Counted from the first letter of the stretch, positions 22,960 to 33,098 are shown. The stretch: DNA of 64,000 nucleotides from Oscillospiraceae bacterium (GCA_015063625.1 SVTT01000001.1:186001-250000), one strand, 5' to 3'. Made by a program: numbers and translations. Notes: generated from the letters alone by a model not told the origin.

Positions 22960-24267
22960 TTATAATTTTCCTGCCAAATGATTGACAAACTGCTGCGCCG
23001 TGCGACACGAAATGCCACCATGGTACATTTCCCAACGGGTCGCTGCCATGTTCAGCTCCTCCTCGGGCATACTGATGCCCTGCTTTGCCGCGAGCTGCCT
23101 CACAATGGAAAAATATTCCTCTCGCGTGGGCTTTGAGTAATTGATGGTCACACCAAAGCGGGAGGCAAGCGACAGTTTTTCCTCCATGGTGTCCGAATGA
23201 TGCACGTCATTTTCGGTGGCAGACATGTCGTTGCGGTCACGCCACACCTCGCGGATCAAATGGCGTCGGTTGGAGGTTGCGTAGATCAGCACATTGTCGG
23301 GCTTGGTTTCCACTCCACCCTCGATCACCGCCTTGAGAAATTTATATTCGATTTCAAATTCCTCAAAAGAGAGATCGTCCATGTAAATGACAAACTTATA
23401 ATTGCGGTTCTTGATCTGCGCGATCACCTGTGAGAGATCCTTGAACTGATGCTTGTAGATCTCGATCATACGAAGCCCCATGGGATAAAACTCGTTGACG
23501 ATCGCTTTAATGCTGGTCGACTTGCCTGTGCCGCTGTCACCGTAAAGCAGCACATTATTCGCACGCTTTCCCTCCACGAACGCCTTGGTGTTTTCCACCA
23601 GCTGCTTTTTCTGGAGCTCATATCCCACCAGATCGTCCAGCATGACCTTTTCCATGTTATTGATCGGGCTGAATATCACGCGCTCATTTTCACCGTGGTG
23701 GATCCGAAATGCCTTGTTAAGTCCAAACTGTCCCACGCCGTACGCCTTATAAAAATCGGTCACGGCGACAAAAAACGCGTCGACTGATCTGGAGAAAGCA
23801 AGACGATCGCTCAGGTCGCGTACCTTTTCGCTCACGCTCTTGTTATACATCAGCTCGGGCTTTTGGATGGCACGGTAATCGGTCAGACACGTGAAGCAAT
23901 CAACACCAAGCGCACTCTCCAGCCCGCTGAAGTCATAGGAGAACAACTGCTTGAATGCCGCAAAATCATTTTTGGCGAAATGATTGACGCTTCCCTCCTT
24001 GACCCCCATCTTTTCACAGGTGAGCGTGAAGGGATTCTCGTCGGTCATCAGCAAAAAGGTCAGATAATCCTGCCAGAGGTTGCGGTCAAAGCCATAATCG
24101 GTGGCGATCACAAGAATCCGCTTGATCTGGCGGTACACGCGCTCAATAAGCTGATCCTTATCATATGTAGCCTGCCGCAGATCACGACAAACCGAGGCAA
24201 GCTCCATCAACACCGAATCCTTTGGCATATCCCCGTATATCAACAGCTTTGAAACAATTCTATCCAT
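22960..24267 (-). CDS. DUF815 family AAA+ ATPase
   Basis: The 435-residue protein has a helical N-terminal half and an AAA+ ATPase domain from about residue 215: [13 protein letters not shown] is Walker A near residue 245, [22 protein letters not shown] holds Walker B, and [10 protein letters not shown] is sensor 1. The SNRRHLI region and the overall order match DUF815, a widespread family without a settled role. AAAGGA lies six bases before the ATG at 24267, and a consensus promoter lies upstream. It is a single-gene unit between the pyr operon end and the lipoprotein pair. Confidence 0.85.
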   Translation of the reverse strand: MDRIVSKLLIYGDMPKDSVLMELASVCRDLRQATYDKDQLIERVYRQIKRILVIATDYGFDRNLWQDYLTFLLMTDENPFTLTCEKMGVKEGSVNHFAKNDFAAFKQLFSYDFSGLESALGVDCFTCLTDYRAIQKPELMYNKSVSEKVRDLSDRLAFSRSVDAFFVAVTDFYKAYGVGQFGLNKAFRIHHGENERVIFSPINNMEKVMLDDLVGYELQKKQLVENTKAFVEGKRANNVLLYGDSGTGKSTSIKAIVNEFYPMGLRMIEIYKHQFKDLSQVIAQIKNRNYKFVIYMDDLSFEEFEIEYKFLKAVIEGGVETKPDNVLIYATSNRRHLIREVWRDRNDMSATENDVHHSDTMEEKLSLASRFGVTINYSKPTREEYFSIVRQLAAKQGISMPEEELNMAATRWEMYHGGISCRTAQQFVNHLAGKL

Positions 24268-24315
24268 AGTTTTTCCTTTCACGCCCCACGGCAACGTTGT
24301 CCGTCATTCCCATTC

Positions 24316-24344
24316 ATTATAGCAAAGGTCAAAAACACTGTCAA
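24316..24344 (-). promoter_or_regulatory. Consensus sigma-A promoter for the DUF815 ATPase
   Basis: TTGACA and TATAAT are exactly consensus with a 17-bp spacer on the minus strand. Confidence 0.9.
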
Positions 24345-24365
24345 TAAAACCATAACAAAAAGTAG

Positions 24366-24390
24366 AAAAAGCGCCGTTACGGCGCTTTTT
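24366..24390 (-). terminator. Intrinsic terminator at the end of the pyr operon
   Basis: An 11-bp stem (AAAAAGCGCCG with CGGCGCTTTTT, three-base loop) lies three bases after the pyrB stop and ends in a T run on the minus strand. It is nearly symmetrical and could work in both directions. Confidence 0.9.
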
Positions 24391-24393
24391 CCT

Positions 24394-25485
24394 TCAATAT
24401 TTCTTTTTGGTATCGCAGTAAATGCAACGGCAGATACGGTTTTCGGGGCTGACAACACGGAAGGTCTGCTTCAGCTCCTGCTCGGTCGTGGTAATGCAAC
24501 GGGGATTTGCACACTTGAAATCATAAAGGTACTCTCCGTGCGCCTCCTCTTTTTCGGGCGTGCTGTCTGCCTCGGCATCACTTAAAAGCTTGAGGATCAA
24601 CGCCATGCGCATATACTTGCCGTTCCTTACCTGCTTGAAGTAGCAGGCTCGGGGGTCAGCGTCAACCGCCACGCTGATCTCGTTGACACGGGGCAGCGGA
24701 TGAAGAATGATCATATCCTTTTTGGCGTTCTTCAGCTTTTCGGTATTGAGAATATAGGCATCACGCAGACGCAGATATTCGTCGATATCGGTAAAGCGCT
24801 CCTGCTGAACGCGGGTCATATAAAGAATATCCAGCGTCGGCATCACGGCCTCAAGATCGCCCGTTTCGGTATAGGTGAAGCCGCGGTCGTTGGGGATCTC
24901 ATTCTTTACGTAGCCCGGGAGCTTCAGCTCATCGGGCGAGATCATCACAAAATGAATGTTCTCATAGCGGCAAAGTGCGGTGATCAGAGAATGTACGGTC
25001 CTGCCGAACTTAAGGTCGCCGCAAAATCCGATGGTCAGCCCGGAGAAGCCCCCCTTCTCTCTCTTGATGGTGAGAAGGTCGGCAAGCGTTTGCGTGGGGT
25101 GATGGTGTCCACCGTCACCCGCATTGATGACGGGGATCCCGGCATTCTTCGATGCTACCAGAGGCGCCCCCTCCTTGGGGTGTCGCATTGCAATGATATC
25201 GGCATAGCAGCTGATGACCTTTGCCGTGTCGGCAACGCTCTCACCCTTGCTGGCAGACGTGCTGCTGGCAGATGAAAAGCCGATCACGTTTCCGCCAAGC
25301 TCATACATCGCCGCCTCAAAGCTCAGGCGTGTTCTCGTAGAGGGCTCAAAAAACAGGGTTGCCAGCTTTTTGCCACGACAGGCATCGGCGTATTTTGCAG
25401 GATCGGCAATGATGTCATCGGCAACCGACAACAGCTCATCCACCTCTTCCACCGAAAGATTGAGAATATCAACCACGCTTTTCAT
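24394..25485 (-). CDS. pyrB: Aspartate carbamoyltransferase fused to a PyrI-type zinc ribbon
   Basis: PyrB joins carbamoyl phosphate and aspartate. [12 protein letters not shown] near residue 47 binds carbamoyl phosphate; [11 protein letters not shown] and [10 protein letters not shown] near residue 261 are further active-site parts. After about residue 310 there is a tail of about 45 residues with CANPRC and CIYC, the Cx4C and CxxC pairs of the PyrI zinc domain. The nucleotide-binding half of PyrI is missing, so the subunit may assemble without CTP/ATP control. The ATG at 25485 follows AGGATG; an earlier TTG overlaps that site. It is the last gene of the pyr operon. Confidence 0.95.
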   Translation of the reverse strand: MKSVVDILNLSVEEVDELLSVADDIIADPAKYADACRGKKLATLFFEPSTRTRLSFEAAMYELGGNVIGFSSASSTSASKGESVADTAKVISCYADIIAMRHPKEGAPLVASKNAGIPVINAGDGGHHHPTQTLADLLTIKREKGGFSGLTIGFCGDLKFGRTVHSLITALCRYENIHFVMISPDELKLPGYVKNEIPNDRGFTYTETGDLEAVMPTLDILYMTRVQQERFTDIDEYLRLRDAYILNTEKLKNAKKDMIILHPLPRVNEISVAVDADPRACYFKQVRNGKYMRMALILKLLSDAEADSTPEKEEAHGEYLYDFKCANPRCITTTEQELKQTFRVVSPENRICRCIYCDTKKKY

Positions 25486-25505
25486 GTTTACACATCCTTT
25501 CAAGA

Positions 25506-26162
25506 TCAGATCTTTGCGCCGTTTACGGCAAGATAATTCTTGATGCGCGCCACGTTCTCTGCGTTGGCGGGATCCTCCTCCAGATATTCAATAATGTCGT
25601 AGACATCAACGACAGAATATACGGGGAAGCCGAACTCCTCGCCAACCTCCTCCATAGCGGATTTCTCAGTCTTGCCCTTCTCCTTGCGGTCAACCATCAC
25701 GAAGGTAGCAGCGACCTTGACTCCCTCAAGCGAGGAGAGGCTTGCCATGCTCTCGCGGATCGCGGTGCCCGCAGTGATCACATCCTCCACGATCACGACC
25801 TCGTCGCCTGCCTTGGGAAGGTAGCCCACGAAGATACCGCCCTCACCGTGATCCTTTGCCTCCTTGCGGTTAAAGAAGAACGGAACATCAAGTCCGTTTT
25901 TGGAAAGCGCGATCGCAGAGGAAACGGCGATCGAAATGCCCTTATAAGCAGGACCAAACAGAACAGTCCTCTTCTTGCCGACCTTTTCAAGGTATGCCTT
26001 GGCATAGAATTCGCCGAGCTTGGCGATCTGGTCGCCCGTTTTAATATCACCTGCATTGATGAAGTAAGGAATACGGCGACCGCTTTTGGCAATGAAATCA
26101 CCGAACTTCAAAACACCGGCTTCCTGCAAAAACTGAATAAACTCTCTCTTGTAGCCTTCCAT
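25506..26162 (-). CDS. pyrE: Orotate phosphoribosyltransferase
   Basis: PyrE makes orotidine monophosphate from orotate and PRPP. The PRPP-binding motif [16 protein letters not shown] lies near residue 121, and [13 protein letters not shown] near residue 97 forms the mobile catalytic loop with Lys and His. The length of 218 residues is normal. AAGGAG lies nine bases before the ATG. It is 11 bases from pyrF upstream and 20 from pyrB downstream. Confidence 0.96.
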   Translation of the reverse strand: MEGYKREFIQFLQEAGVLKFGDFIAKSGRRIPYFINAGDIKTGDQIAKLGEFYAKAYLEKVGKKRTVLFGPAYKGISIAVSSAIALSKNGLDVPFFFNRKEAKDHGEGGIFVGYLPKAGDEVVIVEDVITAGTAIRESMASLSSLEGVKVAATFVMVDRKEKGKTEKSAMEEVGEEFGFPVYSVVDVYDIIEYLEEDPANAENVARIKNYLAVNGAKI

Positions 26163-26173
26163 TTCACTTCTCC

Positions 26174-26878
26174 TTAATCTACGAATTCAGCGACACAGCG
26201 CAGATAGGCTGCTACGGGATCGGGGGCGGCAGTGATGGGTCTGCCAACCACAATATAGTCAGAGCCGATGCGCTTTGCCTCGGCAGGAGTCATAACGCGC
26301 TTCTGGTCGCCCATATCGCCGTCCGCAAAGCGGACACCGGGGGTGACGGTCAAAAACTGCTTGCCGCAGGTATCGTGCACCGCACCCGCCTCAAGAGGCG
26401 AGCACACCACGCCGTCAAGACCTGCTTTTGCGGCATTGCCGGCATAATGCATGACCACGTCCTTGATGGGGCGTTCAATGAGAAGATCCTCACGCATGTG
26501 CGCCTCGTCGGTCGAGGTCAGCTGGGTCACCGCAATGAGCAAGGGGCGTGTTCCGTCCGCACGCGTCAGACCCTCCAGCGCCGCCTCCATCATGGGAACG
26601 GTACCGCCGGCATGCAGGTTGGTCATATCCACGTCAAGCCTTGAGAGGACCGCCATCGACTTTTTGACGGTGTTGGGGATATCGTGAAGCTTCAGATCAA
26701 GAAAGATCTTATGTCCGCGGCGCTTGATCTCCCGTACGATGGAGGGACCCTCTGCATAGTAAAGCTCCATGCCGATCTTCAAAAAGGGCTTTCGCTCCAC
26801 GTCGGCAAATCGGTCAAGAAAAGCAAATGTTTTTTCCGCGCTGTCAAAATCACAGGCAATGATCACGTCTTTTCCCAT
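26174..26878 (-). CDS. pyrF: Orotidine 5'-phosphate decarboxylase
   Basis: PyrF removes CO2 from OMP to give UMP. FLDLKLHDIPNTV near residue 59 is the catalytic Asp-Lys-x-x-Asp motif (DLKLHD); TPGVR near residue 180 and VGRPIT near residue 217 bind the phosphate. The 234-residue length fits the short bacterial type. Its ATG shares one base with the pyrD stop (TAATG), and GGAGG lies nine to ten bases upstream. Confidence 0.96.
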   Translation of the reverse strand: MGKDVIIACDFDSAEKTFAFLDRFADVERKPFLKIGMELYYAEGPSIVREIKRRGHKIFLDLKLHDIPNTVKKSMAVLSRLDVDMTNLHAGGTVPMMEAALEGLTRADGTRPLLIAVTQLTSTDEAHMREDLLIERPIKDVVMHYAGNAAKAGLDGVVCSPLEAGAVHDTCGKQFLTVTPGVRFADGDMGDQKRVMTPAEAKRIGSDYIVVGRPITAAPDPVAAYLRCVAEFVD

Positions 26879-27795
26879 TATTTTACACCTCCGATAATAT
26901 CTGTTAAAGAACCGATCTTATATTTTTTCATGACCTCAGGCAGATCCTCCACGATCTTAAGCGAGGCGTAAGGATCCACCAGATTGGCGGCACCCACCTC
27001 AACGGCACTGGCGCCTGCGAGCATCATCTCGATCACATCCTCTGCCGAGGAAACACCGCCCATGCCCACCACGGGGATCTTAACGGCGTGTGCCACCTGA
27101 TATACCATACGAACGGCAACGGGAAAAATGGCGCTGCCCGAAAATCCGCCCATGCGATTGGCAATAACGGGTCTTCTTGTGCGCAGATCGATGCGCATAC
27201 CGAGCATAGTGTTGATCAGCGAAATACCGTCTGCCCCTGCAGCCTCGCACGCCTTGGCGATCGATACGATATCGGTCACGTTGGGAGAAAGCTTGATGAT
27301 CACAGGCTTCGTGGTCACTCGCTTCACCGCCGCCGTCACCTCTGCCGCCGCCTCGGGAGAGGTCCCAAAGCTCATGCCGCCGCCGTGTACATTCGGACAG
27401 CTGACGTTGACCTCAAGCCAACCGATCTCCTCAATGGGATCAAGCTTTTGGCAGGTCGAGGCATACTCCTCCACCGAAAAGCCGCTGACGTTTGCCATTA
27501 CCTTCTTGTGAAAGCACTGACGCAGCTTCGGAAGCTCCTCGGAAATCACCATATCCACGCCGGGATTCTGCAATCCCACGGCGTTGATCATACCTGCCGT
27601 GCACTCCGCAATACGGGGCGTGGGGTTGCCAAATCGAGGCTCTGCCGTCGTTCCCTTGAAGGAAAAGGTTCCAAGGCGATTGATGTCATAAAGCTCGGCA
27701 AATTCATAGCCGTAGCCGAAGGTGCCGCTTGCGGGGATCACGGGATTGTCAAGCTCGATCCCGCACAGCGTGACCTTGGTATTCACTTCTCCCAT
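26878..27795 (-). CDS. pyrD: Dihydroorotate dehydrogenase B, catalytic subunit
   Basis: This class 1B enzyme oxidises dihydroorotate to orotate with FMN and passes electrons to PyrK and then NAD. IPASGTFGYG near residue 20, the catalytic Cys in EVNVSCPNVHGGG near residue 130, and the FMN phosphate loop PVVGMGGVSSAED near residue 240 are present. The 305-residue length fits the B type. Its start lies 13 bases inside pyrK, the subunit it needs, which suggests coupled synthesis. Confidence 0.95.
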   Translation of the reverse strand: MGEVNTKVTLCGIELDNPVIPASGTFGYGYEFAELYDINRLGTFSFKGTTAEPRFGNPTPRIAECTAGMINAVGLQNPGVDMVISEELPKLRQCFHKKVMANVSGFSVEEYASTCQKLDPIEEIGWLEVNVSCPNVHGGGMSFGTSPEAAAEVTAAVKRVTTKPVIIKLSPNVTDIVSIAKACEAAGADGISLINTMLGMRIDLRTRRPVIANRMGGFSGSAIFPVAVRMVYQVAHAVKIPVVGMGGVSSAEDVIEMMLAGASAVEVGAANLVDPYASLKIVEDLPEVMKKYKIGSLTDIIGGVK

Positions 27796-28520
27796 ATGAT
27801 ATCCTCCTTCACAAGAACAGGCCCTTCCTTACAAATGCGCTTATTGCCCGTTACGGTTTTGCAGGAGCAGCCCATGCAAGCACCAAAGCCGCAGCCCATG
27901 CGCTCCTCAAAGCTGAACTGACCGCTTGTTCCGGTGGCGGAAAAGACCGCCTTCAGCATCGGCTCGGGACCGCAGGTATAGAAATACGTATAATCAAGCG
28001 CTCCGATAGCATTGGTCACAAAGCCCTTGACACCATACGAGCCGTCTACCGTCGTGACAGTCACATCGGCACCGAGCGCGCGGAACTCATTTTCGTAAAA
28101 GATCTCGTCCTTCGTGTTAAAGCCGAGAATCACACGGACCTGCTTACCTGCGGCGATCAGATCCTTGGCAAGCTGGTAAAGAGGCGGAACACCCACGCCG
28201 CCGCCGATCAGGAGAGGGCGTTCCCCCGACAGCAAGAGGTCATAGCCGTTGCCAAGTCCGGTCAGAAGGTCAAGACGCTCTCCCTTTTGCATGGTCTGCA
28301 TGGCGGCAGTTCCCTTGCCGACCACCTTATAAAGAATGGTCAGTTTGCCGCACTCATACGCACAGACCGAGATCGGTCGGCGCAGAAAAAGTCCGTCAAG
28401 CTTGATGTTGACAAACTGCCCGGGTCCCGTGATGGCGGAGGTATCTCCCGAAAGGACCATGCGCATGACCCCCGCGGTGACGGGGGTGTTTTCCAAAATT
28501 TCAAAAATTCCCTGCTTCAT
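27783..28520 (-). CDS. pyrK: Dihydroorotate dehydrogenase B, electron transfer subunit
   Basis: PyrK carries FAD and a 2Fe-2S cluster and moves electrons from PyrD to NAD. LRRPISVCAYE near residue 52 binds FAD, GGGVGVPPLY near residue 106 binds NAD, and the four cluster cysteines lie in CGFGACMGCSCK with a later CKEG at the C-terminus. The 245-residue length is normal. The gene starts nine bases after carB and overlaps pyrD. Confidence 0.95.
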   Translation of the reverse strand: MKQGIFEILENTPVTAGVMRMVLSGDTSAITGPGQFVNIKLDGLFLRRPISVCAYECGKLTILYKVVGKGTAAMQTMQKGERLDLLTGLGNGYDLLLSGERPLLIGGGVGVPPLYQLAKDLIAAGKQVRVILGFNTKDEIFYENEFRALGADVTVTTVDGSYGVKGFVTNAIGALDYTYFYTCGPEPMLKAVFSATGTSGQFSFEERMGCGFGACMGCSCKTVTGNKRICKEGPVLVKEDIIWEK

Positions 28521-28528
28521 ACAAGACC

Positions 28529-31500
28529 TCAGGCATCGATGGTAGAGATGCAGAGCGTGGTTTCCTCCAGAACGTCAAGCAGCACGCGTACGGTGTCCAG
28601 CGAGGTAAAGATGCTCACATTGTTCTCAGTTGCACACTTGCGGATCTCATGACCGTCATTCTGCCCCTTCTTGGAGCCGATGCTGCTGGTGTTGATCACG
28701 TAGGCGATATAGCCCTGTCTGATCTCCTCCTTGATCTCCTCACTGCCGTCGCTGATCTTCTTGACGACGTGCGTACGGATACCGTTGCTCTTCAAGAAGC
28801 GTGCGGTGCCTGCCGTTGCCTCAATATTGAAGCCGAGGTTGTAAAAGCGACGGATCAGTGGCAGAGCCTCTTCCTTGTCGCAATCGGCAATGGTCACGAG
28901 AACCGAGCCATAGTTTTGCAGCTTCATGCCCGACGCCTGCAACGCCTTATAAAGCGCACGGTTGAGCTTATTGTCATAGCCGATCGCCTCACCCGTCGAC
29001 TTCATCTCGGGCGAGAGATAAGCATCAAGACCTCTGATCTTGTTGAAGGAGAACACGGGAACCTTGACGTACCAGCGTGTTTTTTCGGCAGGATAGAGAT
29101 CGAAAATGCCCTGCTCCTTGAGACTCTCGCCAAGAATGACCTTGGTGGCAATATCGGCAAGGCTGTAGCCCGTTGCCTTGGAGAGGAACGGTACGGTGCG
29201 GGAGGAACGGGGATTGACCTCAATGATATAGACCTTTTCGTTCTGATCCACGATAAACTGGATGTTGTAAAGACCAACAATGCCGATGCCAAGACCCAGC
29301 TTCTTGGCGTATTGCAGGATCGTGCCCTTGACCTTGTTGGATATGCTGAAGGAGGGGTAAACACTGATCGAGTCACCCGAGTGGATTCCCGTGCGCTCCA
29401 CCAGCTCCATGATACCGGGTACAAAGACATCGCGCCCGTCACAAATGGCGTCGACCTCGACCTCCTTGCCAATGACGTATTTATCAACAAGAACAGGCTT
29501 GTCCTCGTCGATCTCAACGGCGGTCTTCAGGTAATGACGAAGCTGCTGCTCGTCGGCAACGATCTGCATGGCTCTGCCGCCCAGCACGAAGCTGGGACGC
29601 ACCAGAACGGGATAACCGATACGCGCCGCAGCGGCAACGCCATCCTCGATCTTGGTCACGGCACAGCCCTCGGGCTGCGGAATATCCAGTGCCTGCAAAA
29701 GCTTTTCAAAGGAATCGCGATTCTCTGCCTTCTCGATCGCCTCGCAGTCTGTACCGATGATACGCACATCCTTATCCTTCAGAGGCTGCGCGAGATTGAT
29801 CGCCGTCTGGCCGCCGAGCGATGCGACCACGCCTTCGGGATTTTCAAACTCAATGATGCTCATCACATCCTCGGGCGTGAGGGGCTCAAAATAGAGCTTA
29901 TCGCTGGTGGTATAGTCGGTCGAAACGGTTTCGGGGTTGTTGTTGATGATGATCGCCTCGTAGCCGGACTCCTTGATGGTGGTTACGGCGTGCACGGTGG
30001 AATAGTCAAATTCCACGCCTTGTCCGATACGGATCGGACCTGCACCGAGCACAACGATCTTCTTTTTCTCGGTGATCACCGATGCATTCTCTCCCGTGTA
30101 GGAGGAATAGAAATAAGGAATATAGGCGTTGGTGTGGAAGGTGTCCGCCATCCTGAAAACGGGTCTGATACCGTTTTCCTTTCTCATATAGTAGATATCG
30201 TCCTCCTTCACCTGCCAGAGCTTTGCGATGAACTTATCCGAGAAGCCCATCTTCTTTGCGGCAAGCAGGAGAGAGAGATCACCCTTCTTTGCGGCAAGCG
30301 TATTTTCCATCTCCACGATGCGCTTGAAGGATTCAAGGAAGTAAGGCGTGATCTTGGTGACGTCATAAAGCTCCTCGATGCTTGCACCGATGCGGAGCGC
30401 CTCGGCAACCGCAAAAATACCGTCTGCATGAAACTCGGCAAGGTAGGAGAAGAGCGCCTTTTTGCTCATGCCGTCAAACTTGCTGCTATAAAGATGACAT
30501 ACACCCGTTTCAAGCGAGCGCACCGATTTCAGCATGCACTCCTCAAGATTGGAGCCGATGCCCATGACCTCACCCGTTGCCTTCATCTGCGTGCCGAGCA
30601 CGTTGGAGGCAGAGGTGAACTTATCAAACGGGAAGCGCGGGAATTTGGCAACCACGTAATCAAGCACGGGCTCGCGTGCCGCTGTGGTGTTTGCCAGCAC
30701 GATCTCCTCCAGCGCCATACCGACCGCAATCTTTGCGGTCACGCGCGCAATGGGATAACCGCTTGCCTTGGAGGCAAGTGCCGAGGAACGGGAAACGCGG
30801 GGGTTGACCTCAATGAGATAATACTCACTGGTGGTGGGGTTGAGCGCAAACTGCACGTTACAGCCGCCCTCGATCTTCAGCTCGCGGATGATCTTGAGTG
30901 CACTGTCGTTGAGCATCTTCAGATCATGATCGTTCAGCGTCATGATGGGTGCAACCACCACGGAGTCACCCGTGTGCACGCCGACGGGATCCACATTCTC
31001 CATACCGCAAATGGTGATGGCATGATCCTTGCCGTCGCGCATGACCTCAAATTCGATCTCCTTGTAGCCACGCACGCTCTTCTCGATCAGCACCTGGTGC
31101 ACGGGAGAAAGCTTGAAGGCGTTGATGCCGATCTCGACAAGCTCCTCCTCGGTGTTCGCAAAGCCGCCTCCCGTGCCGCCCAGCGTAAATGCAGGGCGAA
31201 GCACGACAGGGTAACCGATCTCCTTTGCCGCCTTCTTTGCCTCCTCAAGATCATACGTGATCTCGGAGGGAATGGTCGGCTCTCCGATCGACTGGCAGAG
31301 CTCCTTGAACAGCTCTCTGTCCTCGGCACGCTCGATGCTCTCACTGCTCGTACCGAGCAGCTCGACACGGCACTCCCTGAGGACACCCTTCTTTTCCAGC
31401 TGCATGGCAAGGTTCAGACCCGTCTGACCGCCGATGCCCGGCAAAATCGCATCGGGACGCTCATAGCGGAGGATCTTTGCGACATATTCGAGCGTCAAGG

Positions 31501-31702
31501 GCTCCATATAGACCTTGTCGGCAATGGTGGTATCGGTCATGATGGTGGCGGGGTTGGAGTTCACAAGCACGACCTCATAGCCCTCTTCCTTCAATGCAAG
31601 ACATGCCTGCGTGCCCGCGTAGTCAAACTCAGCCGCCTGACCGATAATGATCGGACCCGAGCCGATGATCAGAATTTTTTTGATGTCTGTTCTTTTTGCC
31701 AT
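28529..31702 (-). CDS. carB: Carbamoyl-phosphate synthase large subunit
   Basis: CarB makes carbamoyl phosphate from bicarbonate, ammonia and two ATP. The 1057 residues show the two homologous ATP-grasp halves (KKILIIGSGPIIIGQAAEFDY at the start and KKIVVLGAGPIRIGQGVEFDY near residue 547) and a C-terminal MGS-like regulatory domain ending YVINTSS. It is complete and unbroken. The glutaminase subunit gene carA, normally directly upstream, is not in this operon or elsewhere in the window. AAAGGAGG precedes the ATG. Confidence 0.98.
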   Translation of the reverse strand: MAKRTDIKKILIIGSGPIIIGQAAEFDYAGTQACLALKEEGYEVVLVNSNPATIMTDTTIADKVYMEPLTLEYVAKILRYERPDAILPGIGGQTGLNLAMQLEKKGVLRECRVELLGTSSESIERAEDRELFKELCQSIGEPTIPSEITYDLEEAKKAAKEIGYPVVLRPAFTLGGTGGGFANTEEELVEIGINAFKLSPVHQVLIEKSVRGYKEIEFEVMRDGKDHAITICGMENVDPVGVHTGDSVVVAPIMTLNDHDLKMLNDSALKIIRELKIEGGCNVQFALNPTTSEYYLIEVNPRVSRSSALASKASGYPIARVTAKIAVGMALEEIVLANTTAAREPVLDYVVAKFPRFPFDKFTSASNVLGTQMKATGEVMGIGSNLEECMLKSVRSLETGVCHLYSSKFDGMSKKALFSYLAEFHADGIFAVAEALRIGASIEELYDVTKITPYFLESFKRIVEMENTLAAKKGDLSLLLAAKKMGFSDKFIAKLWQVKEDDIYYMRKENGIRPVFRMADTFHTNAYIPYFYSSYTGENASVITEKKKIVVLGAGPIRIGQGVEFDYSTVHAVTTIKESGYEAIIINNNPETVSTDYTTSDKLYFEPLTPEDVMSIIEFENPEGVVASLGGQTAINLAQPLKDKDVRIIGTDCEAIEKAENRDSFEKLLQALDIPQPEGCAVTKIEDGVAAAARIGYPVLVRPSFVLGGRAMQIVADEQQLRHYLKTAVEIDEDKPVLVDKYVIGKEVEVDAICDGRDVFVPGIMELVERTGIHSGDSISVYPSFSISNKVKGTILQYAKKLGLGIGIVGLYNIQFIVDQNEKVYIIEVNPRSSRTVPFLSKATGYSLADIATKVILGESLKEQGIFDLYPAEKTRWYVKVPVFSFNKIRGLDAYLSPEMKSTGEAIGYDNKLNRALYKALQASGMKLQNYGSVLVTIADCDKEEALPLIRRFYNLGFNIEATAGTARFLKSNGIRTHVVKKISDGSEEIKEEIRQGYIAYVINTSSIGSKKGQNDGHEIRKCATENNVSIFTSLDTVRVLLDVLEETTLCISTIDA

Positions 31703-31734
31703 AAAAGAATCCTCCTTTAGCTTTGCGTCTTCTA

Positions 31735-32940
31735 TTAATAATTTTGATAAACGATCTGATCGGCGTATACGGTCAACAGATTTTTGCCGTATACCGTCTC
31801 ACCCGCAAAGGGTGTTGCCCTGCCCATCGAAAGAAATTCGTCGGGATCGATCCTGACCTCGGCATCAAGATCCCAGACCGAAAACTCGTTTCCAAGCGGG
31901 ATACCGAAGCGGCGACGGGGTGCAAGCGCCATCAGATCCACCAGCTTGTCAAGCGTGATCACTCCCGCCTTGACCAGCCGTGTATATAGAATCGGGAACG
32001 CGGTTTCAAGACCCACGATGCCAAAGGCGCTGCCAGAAAGCCCTCTTCCCTTTTCCTCTGCCGAGTGAGGGGCATGATCGGTCGCGATCATATCGACCGT
32101 GCCGTCTGCAACTCCTTCCAGCAATGCCTCGCGATCGGCAGGACTGCGCAGAGGCGGATTCATCTTGAAACGCCCGTCCTCTTGAAGATGCGTGTCATCA
32201 AGCACAAGATAGTGCGGTCCGGTTTCACAGGTGATATCCACACCCTCACGCTTTGCCTCGCGAATAAGCGCCACGCTCTCCTTGGTCGATATATGACAAA
32301 CGTGGTAGGCACAGCCCGTTTCACGCGCAAGTCCGATATCGCGCTTGACCTGAAGCCATTCACTCTCCGAGGAGATGCCGCGATGACCGTGTTCACGGGC
32401 GTAGGCACCGTTATGGATATAACCGTGATCCTGATCCTTGATCTCGCAGTGTGCCGCAATGATCTTGCCAAGCGCCCTTGCTTTTTCCATGGCAGAACGC
32501 ATCAGCGAATCACTTCTCACGTCCACGCCGTCATCGGTAAACGCCGCCACAAGGGGGGCAAGCGCTTCCATATCCGAAAGTGCCTGACCCTTCTCCCCCA
32601 CGGTGATCGAGCCGTATGGAATGACACGGATCGATGCGTCACGCGTGATCGCCTCAAGCTGAGGGCGAAGATTGTCAAGAGAGTCGGGTACCGGCGAAAG
32701 GTTTGGCATGGTGCAAACAGCGGTATAGCCGCCGCGAGCCGCCGCCATAGAACCGGTCCTCACGGTTTCCTTATAAGAAAAGCCCGGTTCTCTGAAATGC
32801 ACATGCACATCACAAAAACCGGGAAAGGCAATATATTTTTGAAGGTCAATTGCCGAAAGAACACTTTCGCCAACGGAAACAGAGGGGGTTACGCCTGCCG
32901 AAGAAAGATACTGAACATTCATCTTCTTCAACTCCGTCAT
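31735..32940 (-). CDS. pyrC: Dihydroorotase
   Basis: This type I dihydroorotase closes carbamoyl aspartate to dihydroorotate. DVHVHFREPGFSYKET near residue 44 holds the first zinc histidines, AAHCEI and YHVCHIST supply others, and MIATDHAPHS near residue 302 holds the catalytic Asp. The 401-residue length is normal. It is the first gene of the pyr operon: a consensus promoter and an 80-base leader with a hairpin lie just upstream. AAAGGAG lies seven bases before the ATG. Confidence 0.95.
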   Translation of the reverse strand: MTELKKMNVQYLSSAGVTPSVSVGESVLSAIDLQKYIAFPGFCDVHVHFREPGFSYKETVRTGSMAAARGGYTAVCTMPNLSPVPDSLDNLRPQLEAITRDASIRVIPYGSITVGEKGQALSDMEALAPLVAAFTDDGVDVRSDSLMRSAMEKARALGKIIAAHCEIKDQDHGYIHNGAYAREHGHRGISSESEWLQVKRDIGLARETGCAYHVCHISTKESVALIREAKREGVDITCETGPHYLVLDDTHLQEDGRFKMNPPLRSPADREALLEGVADGTVDMIATDHAPHSAEEKGRGLSGSAFGIVGLETAFPILYTRLVKAGVITLDKLVDLMALAPRRRFGIPLGNEFSVWDLDAEVRIDPDEFLSMGRATPFAGETVYGKNLLTVYADQIVYQNY

Positions 32941-32964
32941 AGCCTGCTCCTTTCTTTCATATAC

Positions 32965-33000
32965 GCGCTCGCACGCCAGACAGAGTCTGGCGTGGTGCGC
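32965..33000 (-). promoter_or_regulatory. Hairpin in the pyr operon leader
   Basis: In the leader between promoter and pyrC, a ten-bp stem (CACGCCAGAC with GTCTGGCGTG) is extended by GCGC arms across two-base internal loops. No T run follows it, so it is not a terminator. I saw no clear PyrR binding loop or alternative anti-terminator. Confidence 0.55.
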
Positions 33001-33025
33001 AAATCGTTTTTATGCTATCCTTGTT

Positions 33026-33054
33026 ATTATACCCGAAACCCATCGGTTTGTCAA
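33026..33054 (-). promoter_or_regulatory. Consensus sigma-A promoter of the pyr operon
   Basis: TTGACA and TATAAT are exactly consensus with a 17-bp spacer on the minus strand. It lies between pncB and pyrC, so the pyr genes are transcribed independently of pncB. Confidence 0.93.
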
Positions 33055-33098
33055 GATGTTTTTGCGAGTATTTCAGAGTATTATGTCGAACTGGCGCC

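Noticed and set aside
28649-31720. A 1023-codon plus-strand frame opposite carB.
   Set aside because: It is the antisense shadow of carB; the minus-strand protein matches carbamoyl-phosphate synthase throughout.
32965-33000. The pyr leader hairpin as an attenuation terminator.
   Set aside because: No T run follows it on the transcribed strand, and no alternative pairing partner was found.
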